This document shows positions 15,358 to 24,323 of a stretch of 64,000 nucleotides of DNA, piece by piece (the stretch's first letter is position 1; every line of letters starts with the position of its first letter). The stretch spans positions 4,464,001-4,528,000 of the forward strand of contig CP102272.1 in assembly GCA_025149125.1 (NCBI GenBank), in the 5' to 3' direction. Made by a program: the position numbers and the translations under genes. The DNA comes from [Clostridium] asparagiforme DSM 15981. Lineage in GTDB: Bacteria; Bacillota; Clostridia; Lachnospirales; Lachnospiraceae. Under the pieces are notes generated by a model, which did not search any database, had not been told where the DNA came from, and saw only the letters and a program-made list of their open reading frames with translations.

Positions 15358-16590
15358 ATGGAACTTGACCATCTCACACTGTTTTCCCAGATCATCCAGG
15401 CTCACAACATCAACTGCCTTCTGGTGGACCGGGATTTTTCCAACTTGTACAAGGCGGACATGGAGCTGCGCAGCAAGCTTTACTCCAACTACGACTACAC
15501 AAAGCTGCGGGACGCCATCTTAAAGCACTGCCGCCGCGGCGAGCTTTTGAAGCTGAAGGACGACTTCGGCCTGATCCTGTACATCTTCCCGCTGCCCGCA
15601 GACTCCCTGGCCCAGATGGGACAGGCCCTGTGCGTCATCGCAGGCCCGGTGCTGGAGGCCGCCCCCGGCCCGGGTGAGATCCAGAAAATCATGTTCCGCA
15701 AAAAGCTGCCGGACAGCCTTTTTAAGGAACTTCAGGTATTCTACAGCAGCATCGCCGTGCCCCCGGAGCTCAAATCCCTGGAGTCCACCCTGGTCACCAT
15801 CGCGGATCACCTGTTTGGGGAAGCCCACGTGCTGCGCTCCTACCCGGAGGCCGGGGACCTGACCCTGGAGTCCCCCTCCCAGTCCCAGGCATTAAACGAC
15901 ACCCCCTCCATCGCCATCAACACCATCGAGGAGCGCTACGAGGTGGAGGACCAGATGCTGGAGGCCGTCGCCTGCGGGGACCACATGAAGGCGTCCCGGT
16001 ATCACAGCCTGTTCAAAACCTACCGGATCACCCCCAGGACGGAAAACGCCCTGATCAACCGGAAAAACATGCTGATTATCCTCAACACCCTCTGCCGCAA
16101 GGCCGTCCAGAAGGGCCATGTGCACCCCTACTACATTGACGAGCTCTCCACCCAGTTCGCCATCCGCATCAACCAGTCCCGGTCCATGGGCGATCTGGAC
16201 GCCATCGACAACGAGATGATCCACAAATACTGCCTGCTGGTGCGCAACCACTCCATGAAAAACTACTCCCGCCTGATCCAGCGCTGCATCACCTACACGG
16301 ACTTCCACTACGCCGAGCCCCTGACTCTCTCCTTTTTCGCGGATATGTGCCACGTGACCAAGTCCTACCTCTCCAACCTGTTCCGCAAGGAGACCGGCAG
16401 CACGCTGACGGACTACATCCACGCCGTGAGGCTGCGCCACGCTCTGGTTCTGCTCAACTCCACCACCATCCCCATCCAGGTGGTGGCGGCCAGCTGCGGG
16501 TACAGCGACTTAAACTACTTTATCAAGCTGTTCAAGCGGGAAAACGGAATCTCGCCCAAGCAGTACCGTGTGCAGATGAACCGAAACTAA
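15358..16590 (+). CDS. AraC-family transcriptional regulator
   Basis: 410 residues. The C-terminal 100 residues hold two helix-turn-helix motifs (LTLSFFADMCHVTKSYLSNLFRKETG and IQVVAASCGYSDLNYFIKLFKRE) in the order typical of AraC/XylS proteins. The N-terminal 290 residues are a large sensor region that I do not recognise. It is divergent from the HAD/GH3/symporter operon and is the natural regulator for it. The start at 15358 is set by AATGGAGG at 15344. An in-frame ATG at 15337 has no site. Confidence 0.9.
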   Translation: MELDHLTLFSQIIQAHNINCLLVDRDFSNLYKADMELRSKLYSNYDYTKLRDAILKHCRRGELLKLKDDFGLILYIFPLPADSLAQMGQALCVIAGPVLEAAPGPGEIQKIMFRKKLPDSLFKELQVFYSSIAVPPELKSLESTLVTIADHLFGEAHVLRSYPEAGDLTLESPSQSQALNDTPSIAINTIEERYEVEDQMLEAVACGDHMKASRYHSLFKTYRITPRTENALINRKNMLIILNTLCRKAVQKGHVHPYYIDELSTQFAIRINQSRSMGDLDAIDNEMIHKYCLLVRNHSMKNYSRLIQRCITYTDFHYAEPLTLSFFADMCHVTKSYLSNLFRKETGSTLTDYIHAVRLRHALVLLNSTTIPIQVVAASCGYSDLNYFIKLFKRENGISPKQYRVQMNRN

Positions 16591-16608
16591 AGCGTATTTC
16601 ACATCAAA

Positions 16609-16657
16609 AATCCCCGCCGGAGCCATTGCCGTGAAAGCAATGACCCCGACGGGGATT
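16609..16657 (-). terminator. Terminator of the BMP-type ABC operon
   Basis: A 12-bp stem with one mismatch (16609-16620 / 16646-16657) with an inner 6-bp stem. On the minus strand a run of six T follows. It lies 13 nt after the ATPase stop and also faces the end of the AraC gene. Confidence 0.82.
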
Positions 16658-16669
16658 GATTGATGCGTT

Positions 16670-18181
16670 TTATTCGGTCAGACCGGCCATCAGCGGTCCC
16701 AGTGTCTCCCTGGAAGCGTCCTTCTGGTCGATGATGCCCATGATTTTGCCCTCGAACATGACCATGATGCGATCGGACAGCTCGATCAGCTCATCCAGCT
16801 CCGTGGACACCATCAGCACCGCGGTGCCCCGGTCCCTCTGACCCATGATCTGGGACTGAATGTACTTGGTCGCTCCGATGTCCAATCCCCTGGACGGGTG
16901 GACCGCCACCAGCAGGTTGGGCGTGCGGTCCAGCTCGCGTCCCACCACGAATTTCTGCTGGTTGCCGCCGGAGAGGTTGATGGCCTTCTCCTTGATGGTG
17001 GGCGTCTTAACCTTAAACAGGTCGCAGATGTTTTTGCTGTGCCCTGCGATCCATTTCCAGTTGAGGAAATTGTGCAGGGAGAACAGCTTCCGGTCGTAGC
17101 TGACCAGGATCAGATTCTCCTCCACGGACATGGCGCCGACCATGCCGTACTTGTGGCGGTCCTCCGGGATATGGGACACGTCCAGGTTCAGAATCTGCTT
17201 GGGGGTGAAGTGGGTGGTGTCCACTCCGGTGATGGTGATCTTGCCGCTGCTGGCCTGGCGCAGGCCGGTGATACACTGAACCAGCTCGGACTGGCCGTTG
17301 CCGTCCACGCCGCACACGCCCAGGATTTCGCCGCCCTGGACGGAGAAGCTCACGTCCTTTAACATGGGAAGCCCCCGGTCGTTGTCGCAGCACAGGTTCT
17401 CCACCTTCAGGCGCTCGCCCCGCAGGTTCAGGGGCTTTTTGTCGGTCTTTAACTCCACCTGGTGGCCCACCATCAGATTGGCCAGCTCCTGGCGGTTGTG
17501 CACCTCGCTGATCTCCACGGTTGCGGCCAGCCTGCCCAGGCGCAGTACGGTGCAGCGGTCGCAGATCTTCATGATCTCGTTGAGCTTGTGGCTGATGAAG
17601 ATCACGGTGTGGCCCTCGCCGGTCAGCATGTTCATCATGTCAAAGAGTCCGTCCACCTCGTCCGGCGTCAGCACGGCGGTGGGCTCATCCAGGATCAGCA
17701 GCTTGGCGTCCCGGTACAGGGCCTTCAAAATCTCCAGGCGCTGCTGCTGGCCCACGGACAGCTGCTCCACCCGCACCCATGGGTCGATCTCCATGTTGTA
17801 GCGTTTTCCAAGTTCTGTAAAACGTTGGGCCGCCGCCTTTAAGTCCAGCACGGCCTTGTTGTCCTGAAGTCCCAGAATCACGTTCTCAATCACGGTCAGG
17901 GCGGGGATCAGCATGAAATGCTGGTGCACCATGCCGATTCCAAGGGCGATGGCCTGCTTGGGGTCCTGGATCTTCACCGGCTTGCCGTCGAAGAAAATTT
18001 CGCCCTCGTAGGAGTCGTACATGCCGTACAGGCAGTTCATCAGAGTTGACTTGCCGGCACCGTTTTCGCCCAGCAGCGCGTGAACCTCACCCTTTTTGAT
18101 GCTCAGGTTCACATCTTCATTTGCCACTACGGAAGCAAACCGTTTGGTGATATGCTTCATCTCTAAGATATATTCAGACAT
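16670..18181 (-). CDS. ABC transporter ATP-binding protein, BMP/nucleoside importer type
   Basis: 503 residues with two fused nucleotide-binding domains, as in RbsA/NupO-type importers. Domain 1 (1-250) has Walker A GENGAGKST, the signature LSVGQQQRLEIL and Walker B LLILDEPTAVL. Domain 2 (about 255-503) has a degenerate Walker A (GVDGNGQSE) and signature LSGGNQQK; one weak site is usual for this family. It is the last gene of the operon after two permeases and a BMP-family binding protein, so it powers uptake of a nucleoside or related small molecule at the inner face of the membrane. Confidence 0.92.
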   Translation of the reverse strand: MSEYILEMKHITKRFASVVANEDVNLSIKKGEVHALLGENGAGKSTLMNCLYGMYDSYEGEIFFDGKPVKIQDPKQAIALGIGMVHQHFMLIPALTVIENVILGLQDNKAVLDLKAAAQRFTELGKRYNMEIDPWVRVEQLSVGQQQRLEILKALYRDAKLLILDEPTAVLTPDEVDGLFDMMNMLTGEGHTVIFISHKLNEIMKICDRCTVLRLGRLAATVEISEVHNRQELANLMVGHQVELKTDKKPLNLRGERLKVENLCCDNDRGLPMLKDVSFSVQGGEILGVCGVDGNGQSELVQCITGLRQASSGKITITGVDTTHFTPKQILNLDVSHIPEDRHKYGMVGAMSVEENLILVSYDRKLFSLHNFLNWKWIAGHSKNICDLFKVKTPTIKEKAINLSGGNQQKFVVGRELDRTPNLLVAVHPSRGLDIGATKYIQSQIMGQRDRGTAVLMVSTELDELIELSDRIMVMFEGKIMGIIDQKDASRETLGPLMAGLTE

Positions 18182-18193
18182 CCTTCTCCCTCC

Positions 18194-19102
18194 CTATTCT
18201 TTTCTGTAGGCAACGCCGCTGCACGCCGGTTTGTTGCTGCGCTTGGCGAACATACACAGTGCCACGATGGTGATCAGGTAGGGCAGCATGTTGAGGAACT
18301 GGTAGTATCCGCCCAGGCTGGTGGTCAGCAGGCGGTACTTTAACGCGTCGGCCGCGCCGAACAGCAGGGCTGCCAGCAGAACCGTCTTGGGAGAATAGTT
18401 TCCGAACACGCAGACCGCCAGGGCCATGAAGCCCTTGCCGCTGACCATACCCTCGGTGAAGGAGGACAACTGGCCCATGGACACGAAGGAACCGGCCAGT
18501 CCGGCCATCATGCCGGAGAACAGCACCGCGCCGTAGCGGATGCGGAACACGTTGATTCCCACGGTGTCGCAGGCCTTGGGATATTCGCCAACGGCGCGGA
18601 CCTTCAGGCCGATGTTGGTGCGCTGCAGCACGAACCAGCACAGGGGAACGCAGATAAATGCAAAGTAAACGGGAAGGGACCAGTTAAACAGCACGTCTCC
18701 CGCCACGGGAATCCTGGACAGCCCCGGAACCGGCAGGTTAGCATAGCCTTTTACCTTGGCTCCGTTTAACAGCAGGCGGTTCAGCGTGATGGTAAAGCCT
18801 CCGGCGAAAATGTTGAAGGCGGTGCCGACCACGATCTGGTTGGAGCGCAGGGTGATGGTGAAAAATGCGAAGATCAGGGACATCACCAGCCCTCCGAAGA
18901 TGGCCGTCAGCGCGCCGACCAGGGACGAGCCGCTAAAGGACGCGCCGACGCAGCCCAGCAGAGCGCCGATCAGCATAATTCCCTCAGTTCCGATGTTTAC
19001 AATGCCCGCGCGTTCGCTGAATACCAGTCCCAGCGCGGCCAGCAGCAGAGGGGTCGCGGTACGGATATCCGCGGTGAGAAAGTTTGTAATCAGATCAACC
19101 AT
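18194..19102 (-). CDS. ABC transporter permease, NupQ/BMP-importer type
   Basis: A 302-residue hydrophobic protein with about eight to nine membrane segments and the EYPKACDTVGINVFRIRYGAVLFSG cytoplasmic loop typical of branched-chain/sugar-type permeases. It overlaps the end of the preceding permease by 8 nt, and an AGGAGG site lies within that gene, showing coupling. The two permeases would form the channel heterodimer with the downstream ATPase. Family certain, substrate not. Confidence 0.9.
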   Translation of the reverse strand: MVDLITNFLTADIRTATPLLLAALGLVFSERAGIVNIGTEGIMLIGALLGCVGASFSGSSLVGALTAIFGGLVMSLIFAFFTITLRSNQIVVGTAFNIFAGGFTITLNRLLLNGAKVKGYANLPVPGLSRIPVAGDVLFNWSLPVYFAFICVPLCWFVLQRTNIGLKVRAVGEYPKACDTVGINVFRIRYGAVLFSGMMAGLAGSFVSMGQLSSFTEGMVSGKGFMALAVCVFGNYSPKTVLLAALLFGAADALKYRLLTTSLGGYYQFLNMLPYLITIVALCMFAKRSNKPACSGVAYRKE

Positions 19103-20189
19103 TGCTCGTACCTCCTGTGGCGTTATGAGATTTGCCCGGAATCAGAGATTTTCCGGTCCTGCCAAACCAGATAAACAGCTCGCGGCTGACAGCAAAGATG
19201 ATAATCATACCCTGGATCATGTAGATGGAAGCGGAGGGAACCTTAGCCAGAAGCTGCATCTTCACGCCGCCGGCATTTAACGCTCCGAACAGGATGCCGG
19301 AGACGATGATTCCCAGCGGATGACATCCGCCCAAAAGGGCCACGGCCACGCCGCTGAATCCGAAGTTGTTGGAAAATCCCTCGGTCAGGAAATACTGGAG
19401 TCCGATAATGTTGATGGTGCCGCCCAGTCCCGCGAAGCCGCCTGCGATGAACATGGACAGCAGGGAGTTGACGGGAATGTTCATGCCGGAGTAACGGCCG
19501 GCGTTGGGGTTCATGCCGATCACGCGCATCTCATAGCCGCGGGTGGTCTTCCACATGAAGATGTAATACACCACCACCGCCAGCAGGGCCAGAATGATGC
19601 CGAAGTGAAGCCTGGTCTGAGGAAGGATGATGGGCAGCTTTACCGCGTCCACCACCGATGGCATACGGGGAGCCGCGCCCGGCGTCATATCCTTAAAGGG
19701 CGGATTGGTCACGCAGTAGCTGACGAACTCCAGCGCGATATAGTTGAGCATAATGGTGGTGATCAGTTCGCTGGCGCCGAATTTCATCTTCAGCACGGCC
19801 ACGATCAGCCCCCACAGAGCGCCGCCGATAAAGCCGCACAGCAGAACGAGAATGATATGTAACACAGGGGGAAGTCCCTGGATGTGGGCTCCCACCATGG
19901 AACCGCAGATGGCTCCCATGTATAACTGCCCCTCCGCGCCCAGGTTTACGAGGCCGCACCGCAGCGCGATGGCATAGCTTAACGCTGTAAAGATCAGCGG
20001 AGTTGTCTGAATCAGAGTTTCGGCGATGGAGTTCTTGCTGCCGAAGGCGCCTTTTAAAAGGCTGGAATACGCTTTTCCCACATCATAGCCCATTGCAGAC
20101 ATGATAATCGCACCCAGGATCAGTGCGACCAAAATGGAGGCCAGGGGAAAACTTATCTCTTTCAATTTGTTAAGATTCCGTTTTTGCAT
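19095..20189 (-). CDS. ABC transporter permease, NupP/BMP-importer type
   Basis: A 364-residue membrane protein with about ten hydrophobic segments. It contains LVNLGAEGQLYMGAI and the YEMRVIGMNPNAGRYSGMN loop, both common in permeases that partner BMP-family binding proteins. The start is placed at 20189, where GGAGGG lies 6 nt upstream; an upstream in-frame start near 20213 lacks a site. It follows the binding-protein gene after 115 nt and overlaps the next permease. Confidence 0.9.
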   Translation of the reverse strand: MQKRNLNKLKEISFPLASILVALILGAIIMSAMGYDVGKAYSSLLKGAFGSKNSIAETLIQTTPLIFTALSYAIALRCGLVNLGAEGQLYMGAICGSMVGAHIQGLPPVLHIILVLLCGFIGGALWGLIVAVLKMKFGASELITTIMLNYIALEFVSYCVTNPPFKDMTPGAAPRMPSVVDAVKLPIILPQTRLHFGIILALLAVVVYYIFMWKTTRGYEMRVIGMNPNAGRYSGMNIPVNSLLSMFIAGGFAGLGGTINIIGLQYFLTEGFSNNFGFSGVAVALLGGCHPLGIIVSGILFGALNAGGVKMQLLAKVPSASIYMIQGMIIIFAVSRELFIWFGRTGKSLIPGKSHNATGGTSNG

Positions 20190-20304
20190 ATCAACCCTCC
20201 GAAATATGATCACTTATATTTTTAAACAAGGCTGCCAGAAACTAAATCGCTCTGAACAGCCCTGAATGTCACGACACTTAAGTTGTGCTATTTAGATATG
20301 CGGT

Positions 20305-21387
20305 TTACTGGAGAGAAATCTCGATTTCGCCCTTGGACATTTTGTCAATGGTCTCCTGAAGTCTGGCCTTCGCTTCGTCGCTGGCCTTGGTGCCCATCCA
20401 GTCGGTTGCATACACAACGCCCTTGTTGGCGCCGTAGGTCTCAACCTCGGTTGCCTTTAATTCGCCCTTCATGAAAGCGTCAAAGGTAACGTCATAAGCG
20501 ATTGCCACATCTTTAACGATGATCAGCTGGGTTGCTGTGGGAGCGGAGGTCTCCTGGCCAAGGCCGCAGCCGATTGCCATAACGCCCTTCTCCTCGCCTG
20601 CTTCCATGATGCCGGTGCTGGCGTCATTGGCCATGGGGGCGATCACGTCCGCGCCGCCCTCGATGATGGAGATAGCGGTCTCTTTTGCCTGGTTTACATC
20701 CGTAAAGCTTCCGGTGTTGATGCGCTGTGCTTCTACGTTTAAGCCGTAGGTTGCGTTCACATAGTCAACGCCCTGCTGGAATCCGGAGGAACCAAGCTTG
20801 ATGGGGTTGATCTCCTGTCCGCCTACGAAGCCTACCTTGCCGGTCTCGGTGAGCAGAGCAGCCGCCACGCCCTGTAAGAAGCCCTGCTCCTCGTCGGCGA
20901 TGCGCACGGAAATGAAGTTGTCGGTGATCTCGGTGCCGTTGATCTGAACGAACATGGTGTCCGGGAAATCCTTCGCAACGGGCGTGCAGTAGTCCTGATA
21001 GGAGTTGGTGGTCAGATATACCAGGTTGTAGCCCTCGGAAGCGTATGTACGGGCAGCCTCAGCTGCGTCGGTGTCGCTGACATTCTCCATATAGGAGGTC
21101 TCAGCGCCCAGCTTCTCGATGTTCAGTAAGCCGTTGTACTGTGTCTCATTCCAGTTGCCGTCGTTGATGGCTCCGCCGAAAATGGCCGCTACCTTGAAGG
21201 AAGAAGCGTCTCCGGAGGGCGCTGCCGTGTCGGCTGCCGCCGTGCTCTCTCCCTCTGCCGCAGCTGCGGTGGAATCAGCCGGCGCTTCTGTTGCCGCTGC
21301 AGTCGTCTCCTTGGCTCCGCCGCCGCAGGCGGTAAGGGCTGTCACGGACATTGCCATCGCCAACATCATTGCTGTGATTTTTCTCAT
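20305..21387 (-). CDS. BMP-family substrate-binding lipoprotein
   Basis: A 360-residue lipoprotein: signal peptide with lipobox LTAC (Cys21), then a 35-residue Ala/Thr/Glu linker, then a PBP1-like domain beginning FKVAAIFGGAINDGNWN. The pattern FVGGQEINPIKLGSSGFQQGVDYVN is typical of basic-membrane-protein / nucleoside-binding lipoproteins (PnrA/TmpC, NupN). It would capture a purine nucleoside or similar ligand outside the cell for the downstream ABC importer. GGAGAGG precedes the ATG. The gene lies 45 nt after the TetR gene and is probably under its control. Confidence 0.92.
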   Translation of the reverse strand: MRKITAMMLAMAMSVTALTACGGGAKETTAAATEAPADSTAAAAEGESTAAADTAAPSGDASSFKVAAIFGGAINDGNWNETQYNGLLNIEKLGAETSYMENVSDTDAAEAARTYASEGYNLVYLTTNSYQDYCTPVAKDFPDTMFVQINGTEITDNFISVRIADEEQGFLQGVAAALLTETGKVGFVGGQEINPIKLGSSGFQQGVDYVNATYGLNVEAQRINTGSFTDVNQAKETAISIIEGGADVIAPMANDASTGIMEAGEEKGVMAIGCGLGQETSAPTATQLIIVKDVAIAYDVTFDAFMKGELKATEVETYGANKGVVYATDWMGTKASDEAKARLQETIDKMSKGEIEISLQ

Positions 21388-21432
21388 AGTTCCTCTCCTT
21401 TTAAATAGGTTATTTATTTAGAGCGTTATGCT

Positions 21433-22044
21433 TTAAATACTTGGGTTGCAGATCAGCGCCAGCCTGTCTTTGACGGCAGCCCTGGCCGCATCGAAATAGT
21501 TGTCCAGGTCAAACGCCTCCGGATCGATCAGGTACTGAAGGGTCGCGCCCTCCAACAGGGACACGAACACGGCCGCGCACAGATCCAGCTCTTTTTCCTT
21601 TGCCCCCGGGGCGTACGGCCGCAGAATATCCTTGATATCGCTGCGCCAATTCTGAAAGGACCGCTTAAATTCCCGCCGGATGTCCTCGTCGCTGCGGGCC
21701 TGGACCCAGAAATCGATCTCCGCGTAATCGTATTTCTTCATATTGCGGATAAATTCTGTTTTCTGCCGGATAAACACGTTCAGTTTCGCATCCAGGGAAT
21801 CGCCCGCTTCCTGTTCCAGGGCGTTTCTGATCTCAATGCAGCGGTTCAGCACTTTTTTCTGAACGGCCAGCAGGAGTTCCCGCTTTGACCGGAAATAGTA
21901 ATGGATGTTGGATTGGAAGAGATTCGCCCGCTCGGCGATCAGGCGCAGTCGTGTACCGCTGATTGCCCTGTCCTCAATCACATCCAGCGCCGCCTCCAAA
22001 ATCACTTCTTTTGTAGGCTCTTCTTTACTTGAAACTTGATCCAA
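21433..22044 (-). CDS. TetR-family transcriptional regulator
   Basis: 203 residues. The N-terminal helix-turn-helix (about 28-58, SGTRLRLIAERANLFQSNI then HYYFRSKRELL) is typical of TetR repressors, and the rest is an all-helical ligand domain. The start is a TTG at 22044, with GGGGG 8 nt upstream; no ATG lies nearby in frame. It is the first gene of the transcription unit that continues into the BMP binding protein and its importer. It most likely represses that operon and itself through the palindrome just upstream, with the imported compound as inducer. Confidence 0.9.
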   Translation of the reverse strand: MDQVSSKEEPTKEVILEAALDVIEDRAISGTRLRLIAERANLFQSNIHYYFRSKRELLLAVQKKVLNRCIEIRNALEQEAGDSLDAKLNVFIRQKTEFIRNMKKYDYAEIDFWVQARSDEDIRREFKRSFQNWRSDIKDILRPYAPGAKEKELDLCAAVFVSLLEGATLQYLIDPEAFDLDNYFDAARAAVKDRLALICNPSI

Positions 22045-22098
22045 TAATTGTGCCCCCTTCAGTTTGGCTGTACAAGGCGAAATGATGTTTATCCGAAA

Positions 22099-22157
22099 TT
22101 TTGTCAGATGACCAAATTCACAAGGCTATTATACCCACAGGTACCAGATATTGTCAA
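22099..22157 (-). promoter_or_regulatory. Promoter and candidate operator of the tetR-BMP operon
   Basis: On the minus strand TTGACA (22157-22152), an 18-bp spacer and TATAAT (22133-22128) form a near-consensus promoter. Just downstream lies the imperfect palindrome TTTTGTCAGATGACCAAA (22099-22116, one mismatch), placed where a bound TetR dimer would block transcription. The rest of the 22045-22365 gap shows only a weak GC-rich hairpin at the end of the DeoR gene. Confidence 0.75.
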
Positions 22158-22365
22158 TAGATTCACGAAATAAAGTATGTTATAAAATTGTTACAGCTTT
22201 TTCAGTATTTTTTAGCAAAATATCGTTAATGTATCTGAACACAGACTCTTTTGTACAGAGCGCCTTCCCTTTCGCTCCAAAAAAACGCACAAAAGTGCTG
22301 CCGCTCAGGGCCAAAACGCCGCCATTTCCCCGTCCGCCCGTTGCAGGCATACCGGGCAGGCGGCT

Positions 22366-23145
22366 TTAACCCTCCTGTTTATCCTCGCCGCCCACTGTCA
22401 CCACCTGGATTTTCAGCTCCTCGATCCGCTCTCGCTCCCTGCCGTCAAAAATCTTCGTTGTGACCACCCCCGTGTAGTCCTGGAGGCTGTTGATCTTCAT
22501 CAGGGCCTGGCGGTTGAACTTGGAGTGGTCCACCACCAGATAACTCTTGTTGGCGTTTTTGGTCACCATCCGCTTGAGCGAGGCCTTGTCCAGCGTAGGC
22601 GTGAGCACGTTGAAGTTGGCGTCAATGGACATTGCGCCCATAAACGCGATCCCCACGTGGATATAGGACATCATCTGATTGGAAAAGGTTCCGAAAATAC
22701 TTCCGGTCTCCTTCTGCACCGTCCCCCCGCAGATCATTAGCTCCACGCCGCTGCGGTGCAGCAGAAATCCGGTCTCGATGTCGTCGGTGATCACGGTGAG
22801 ATCGGGAATGTCCATGATCCGCTTGGCAATCTCATAGATCGTGGTCCCCGAGTCCAGAAACACCGTGTCCCCCGGCTTGACCATCGCCGCGCAGGCTTCC
22901 GCCAGCAGCCGTTTTTCCTCCATCATGGTCACCATCTTTTCCGTGTAGGTGGTCTCGTGCTTGATCACCGCAACTCCGTGACGCCGCTCGATAATCCCTT
23001 CCCGGTCCAGCTTGTCCAGATCCCTGCGAATGGTCATCTGGCTCACGTCCAATATCTGCGCCAGCCGGTCCACCTGGATATTTCCCTTCTCGCTGACCAG
23101 CTCCACAATCCGGTTCTGCCGCTCTTCTGCCGCCGTCATGTTCAT
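22366..23145 (-). CDS. DeoR-family transcriptional regulator
   Basis: 259 residues. The N-terminal DeoR helix-turn-helix reads ERQNRIVELVSEKGNIQVDRLAQ, followed by LDVSQMTIRRDLDKLDREG. The C-terminal sugar-phosphate sensor domain (about 75-255) has FLDSGTTIYEIAKRI and the CGGTVQKETGS loop. DeoR proteins usually repress sugar-catabolic operons and respond to phosphorylated intermediates. It is the last gene of the acid-sugar operon, 142 nt after the dehydrogenase, so a phosphorylated four-carbon acid is a likely inducer. Two closely spaced in-frame ATGs compete for the start. Confidence 0.9.
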   Translation of the reverse strand: MNMTAAEERQNRIVELVSEKGNIQVDRLAQILDVSQMTIRRDLDKLDREGIIERRHGVAVIKHETTYTEKMVTMMEEKRLLAEACAAMVKPGDTVFLDSGTTIYEIAKRIMDIPDLTVITDDIETGFLLHRSGVELMICGGTVQKETGSIFGTFSNQMMSYIHVGIAFMGAMSIDANFNVLTPTLDKASLKRMVTKNANKSYLVVDHSKFNRQALMKINSLQDYTGVVTTKIFDGRERERIEELKIQVVTVGGEDKQEG

Positions 23146-23287
23146 CCCCGCCTTTCTCTTCCGATCTCCGATTTAAGCCAATGTTACACGTTCCCCATCA
23201 TCCTGTCAATACCACGGACACAATGCCGGACACAATCTCTGCGCCCGGCATTTTCCAAAAAAATCCATATTTTGTAATTTTTAATTT

Positions 23288-24283
23288 CTATCTCACGAAG
23301 GAGGGGGAATATTTTGCCGCAAGGCGGATGGCCTCCACCATGCTCACGTCGCTGGCGATCCCGGTCCCGGCGATGTCCATGGCGGTTCCATGGTCCACGG
23401 AGGTTCTCAGGATGGGCATCCCCGCCGTCACGGCGATGGTGCGCTCAAAGTCCAGGGTCTTGGTGGCGATGTGGCCCTGATCGTGGTACAGGGACAGCAC
23501 GCTGTTAAATTTCCCCTGCAGCGCCATGTGAAACACGGAGTCCGCTCCCACCGGCCCGGCCACCTTATAGCCCTGGGCCTGCAGCTCTTCCACCGCCGGA
23601 TAGATGGCCTCCATCTCCTCGTCCCCGAACAGGCCGTGCTCCCCGCTGTGGGGGTTCAGCCCGGCGATTGCCATGGTTCCGTCCTCCACTCCCAGCTGCT
23701 TAAGGGCCTGGGTACAGCGCTTCACATAGTCAATCACCCGCTCCTTGGTGATCATGTCGCAGGCTTTCCGCAGGGACACGTGCCTGGTGAGGAAAAACAC
23801 CCTCATATTTCTCACTTCAAACATGGTCAGCGGGTCCGGCGTGCCGGTCAGCGCTCCGAAAATCTCCGTGTGCCCGATGTAGGGCACCCCCGCGGCCCGA
23901 AGGGACTCCTTGTTGATGGGCGTGGTGGACACCGCTGCGGCCTTCCCGGCATTTGCCAGGGAAATGCTCGTTGCGATGTATTCATAGGCGGCCCGGCCGC
24001 ACATTGCGCTGATCTCCCCCCGCTTGAACTGCCCCATATCCACGTTGGCCAGATCGATCAGGTTGATCACGCGCTCCTCGAACCTGCCCTCCTCCGGCTC
24101 GTTTATGGTATGGATGGTCAGGGGGAGGTCCACGATTCTGACCGCCTGCTCCATTACCTGTCTGTCCCCAACCACCACGCATCTGGCGCGCTGAAGGGTT
24201 TCCTCACGCGCCAGCGCCTTGGCTGCAATCTCCGGCCCGATCCCGGCCGGGTCTCCCATGGGAATCAATATAATCGGTTTCAT
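23288..24283 (-). CDS. pdxA2: PdxA2-type 4-phospho-D-threonate/erythronate 3-dehydrogenase
   Basis: A 331-residue NAD-dependent dehydrogenase of the PdxA family. Metal-binding histidines lie in [17 protein letters not shown] and [10 protein letters not shown]. PdxA itself acts in vitamin B6 synthesis. Next to a DUF1537 kinase and a GntP permease, the PdxA2 role is more likely: oxidative decarboxylation of 4-phospho-D-threonate or 4-phospho-D-erythronate to dihydroxyacetone phosphate and CO2. GGAGGAAA precedes the ATG. The family is firm; the sugar acid isomer is inferred. Confidence 0.87.
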   Translation of the reverse strand: MKPIILIPMGDPAGIGPEIAAKALAREETLQRARCVVVGDRQVMEQAVRIVDLPLTIHTINEPEEGRFEERVINLIDLANVDMGQFKRGEISAMCGRAAYEYIATSISLANAGKAAAVSTTPINKESLRAAGVPYIGHTEIFGALTGTPDPLTMFEVRNMRVFFLTRHVSLRKACDMITKERVIDYVKRCTQALKQLGVEDGTMAIAGLNPHSGEHGLFGDEEMEAIYPAVEELQAQGYKVAGPVGADSVFHMALQGKFNSVLSLYHDQGHIATKTLDFERTIAVTAGMPILRTSVDHGTAMDIAGTGIASDVSMVEAIRLAAKYSPSFVR

Positions 24284-24323
24284 CTTTTTTCCTCCAGTTT
24301 TTAAAATCTGTTTGGTTTTTCGG

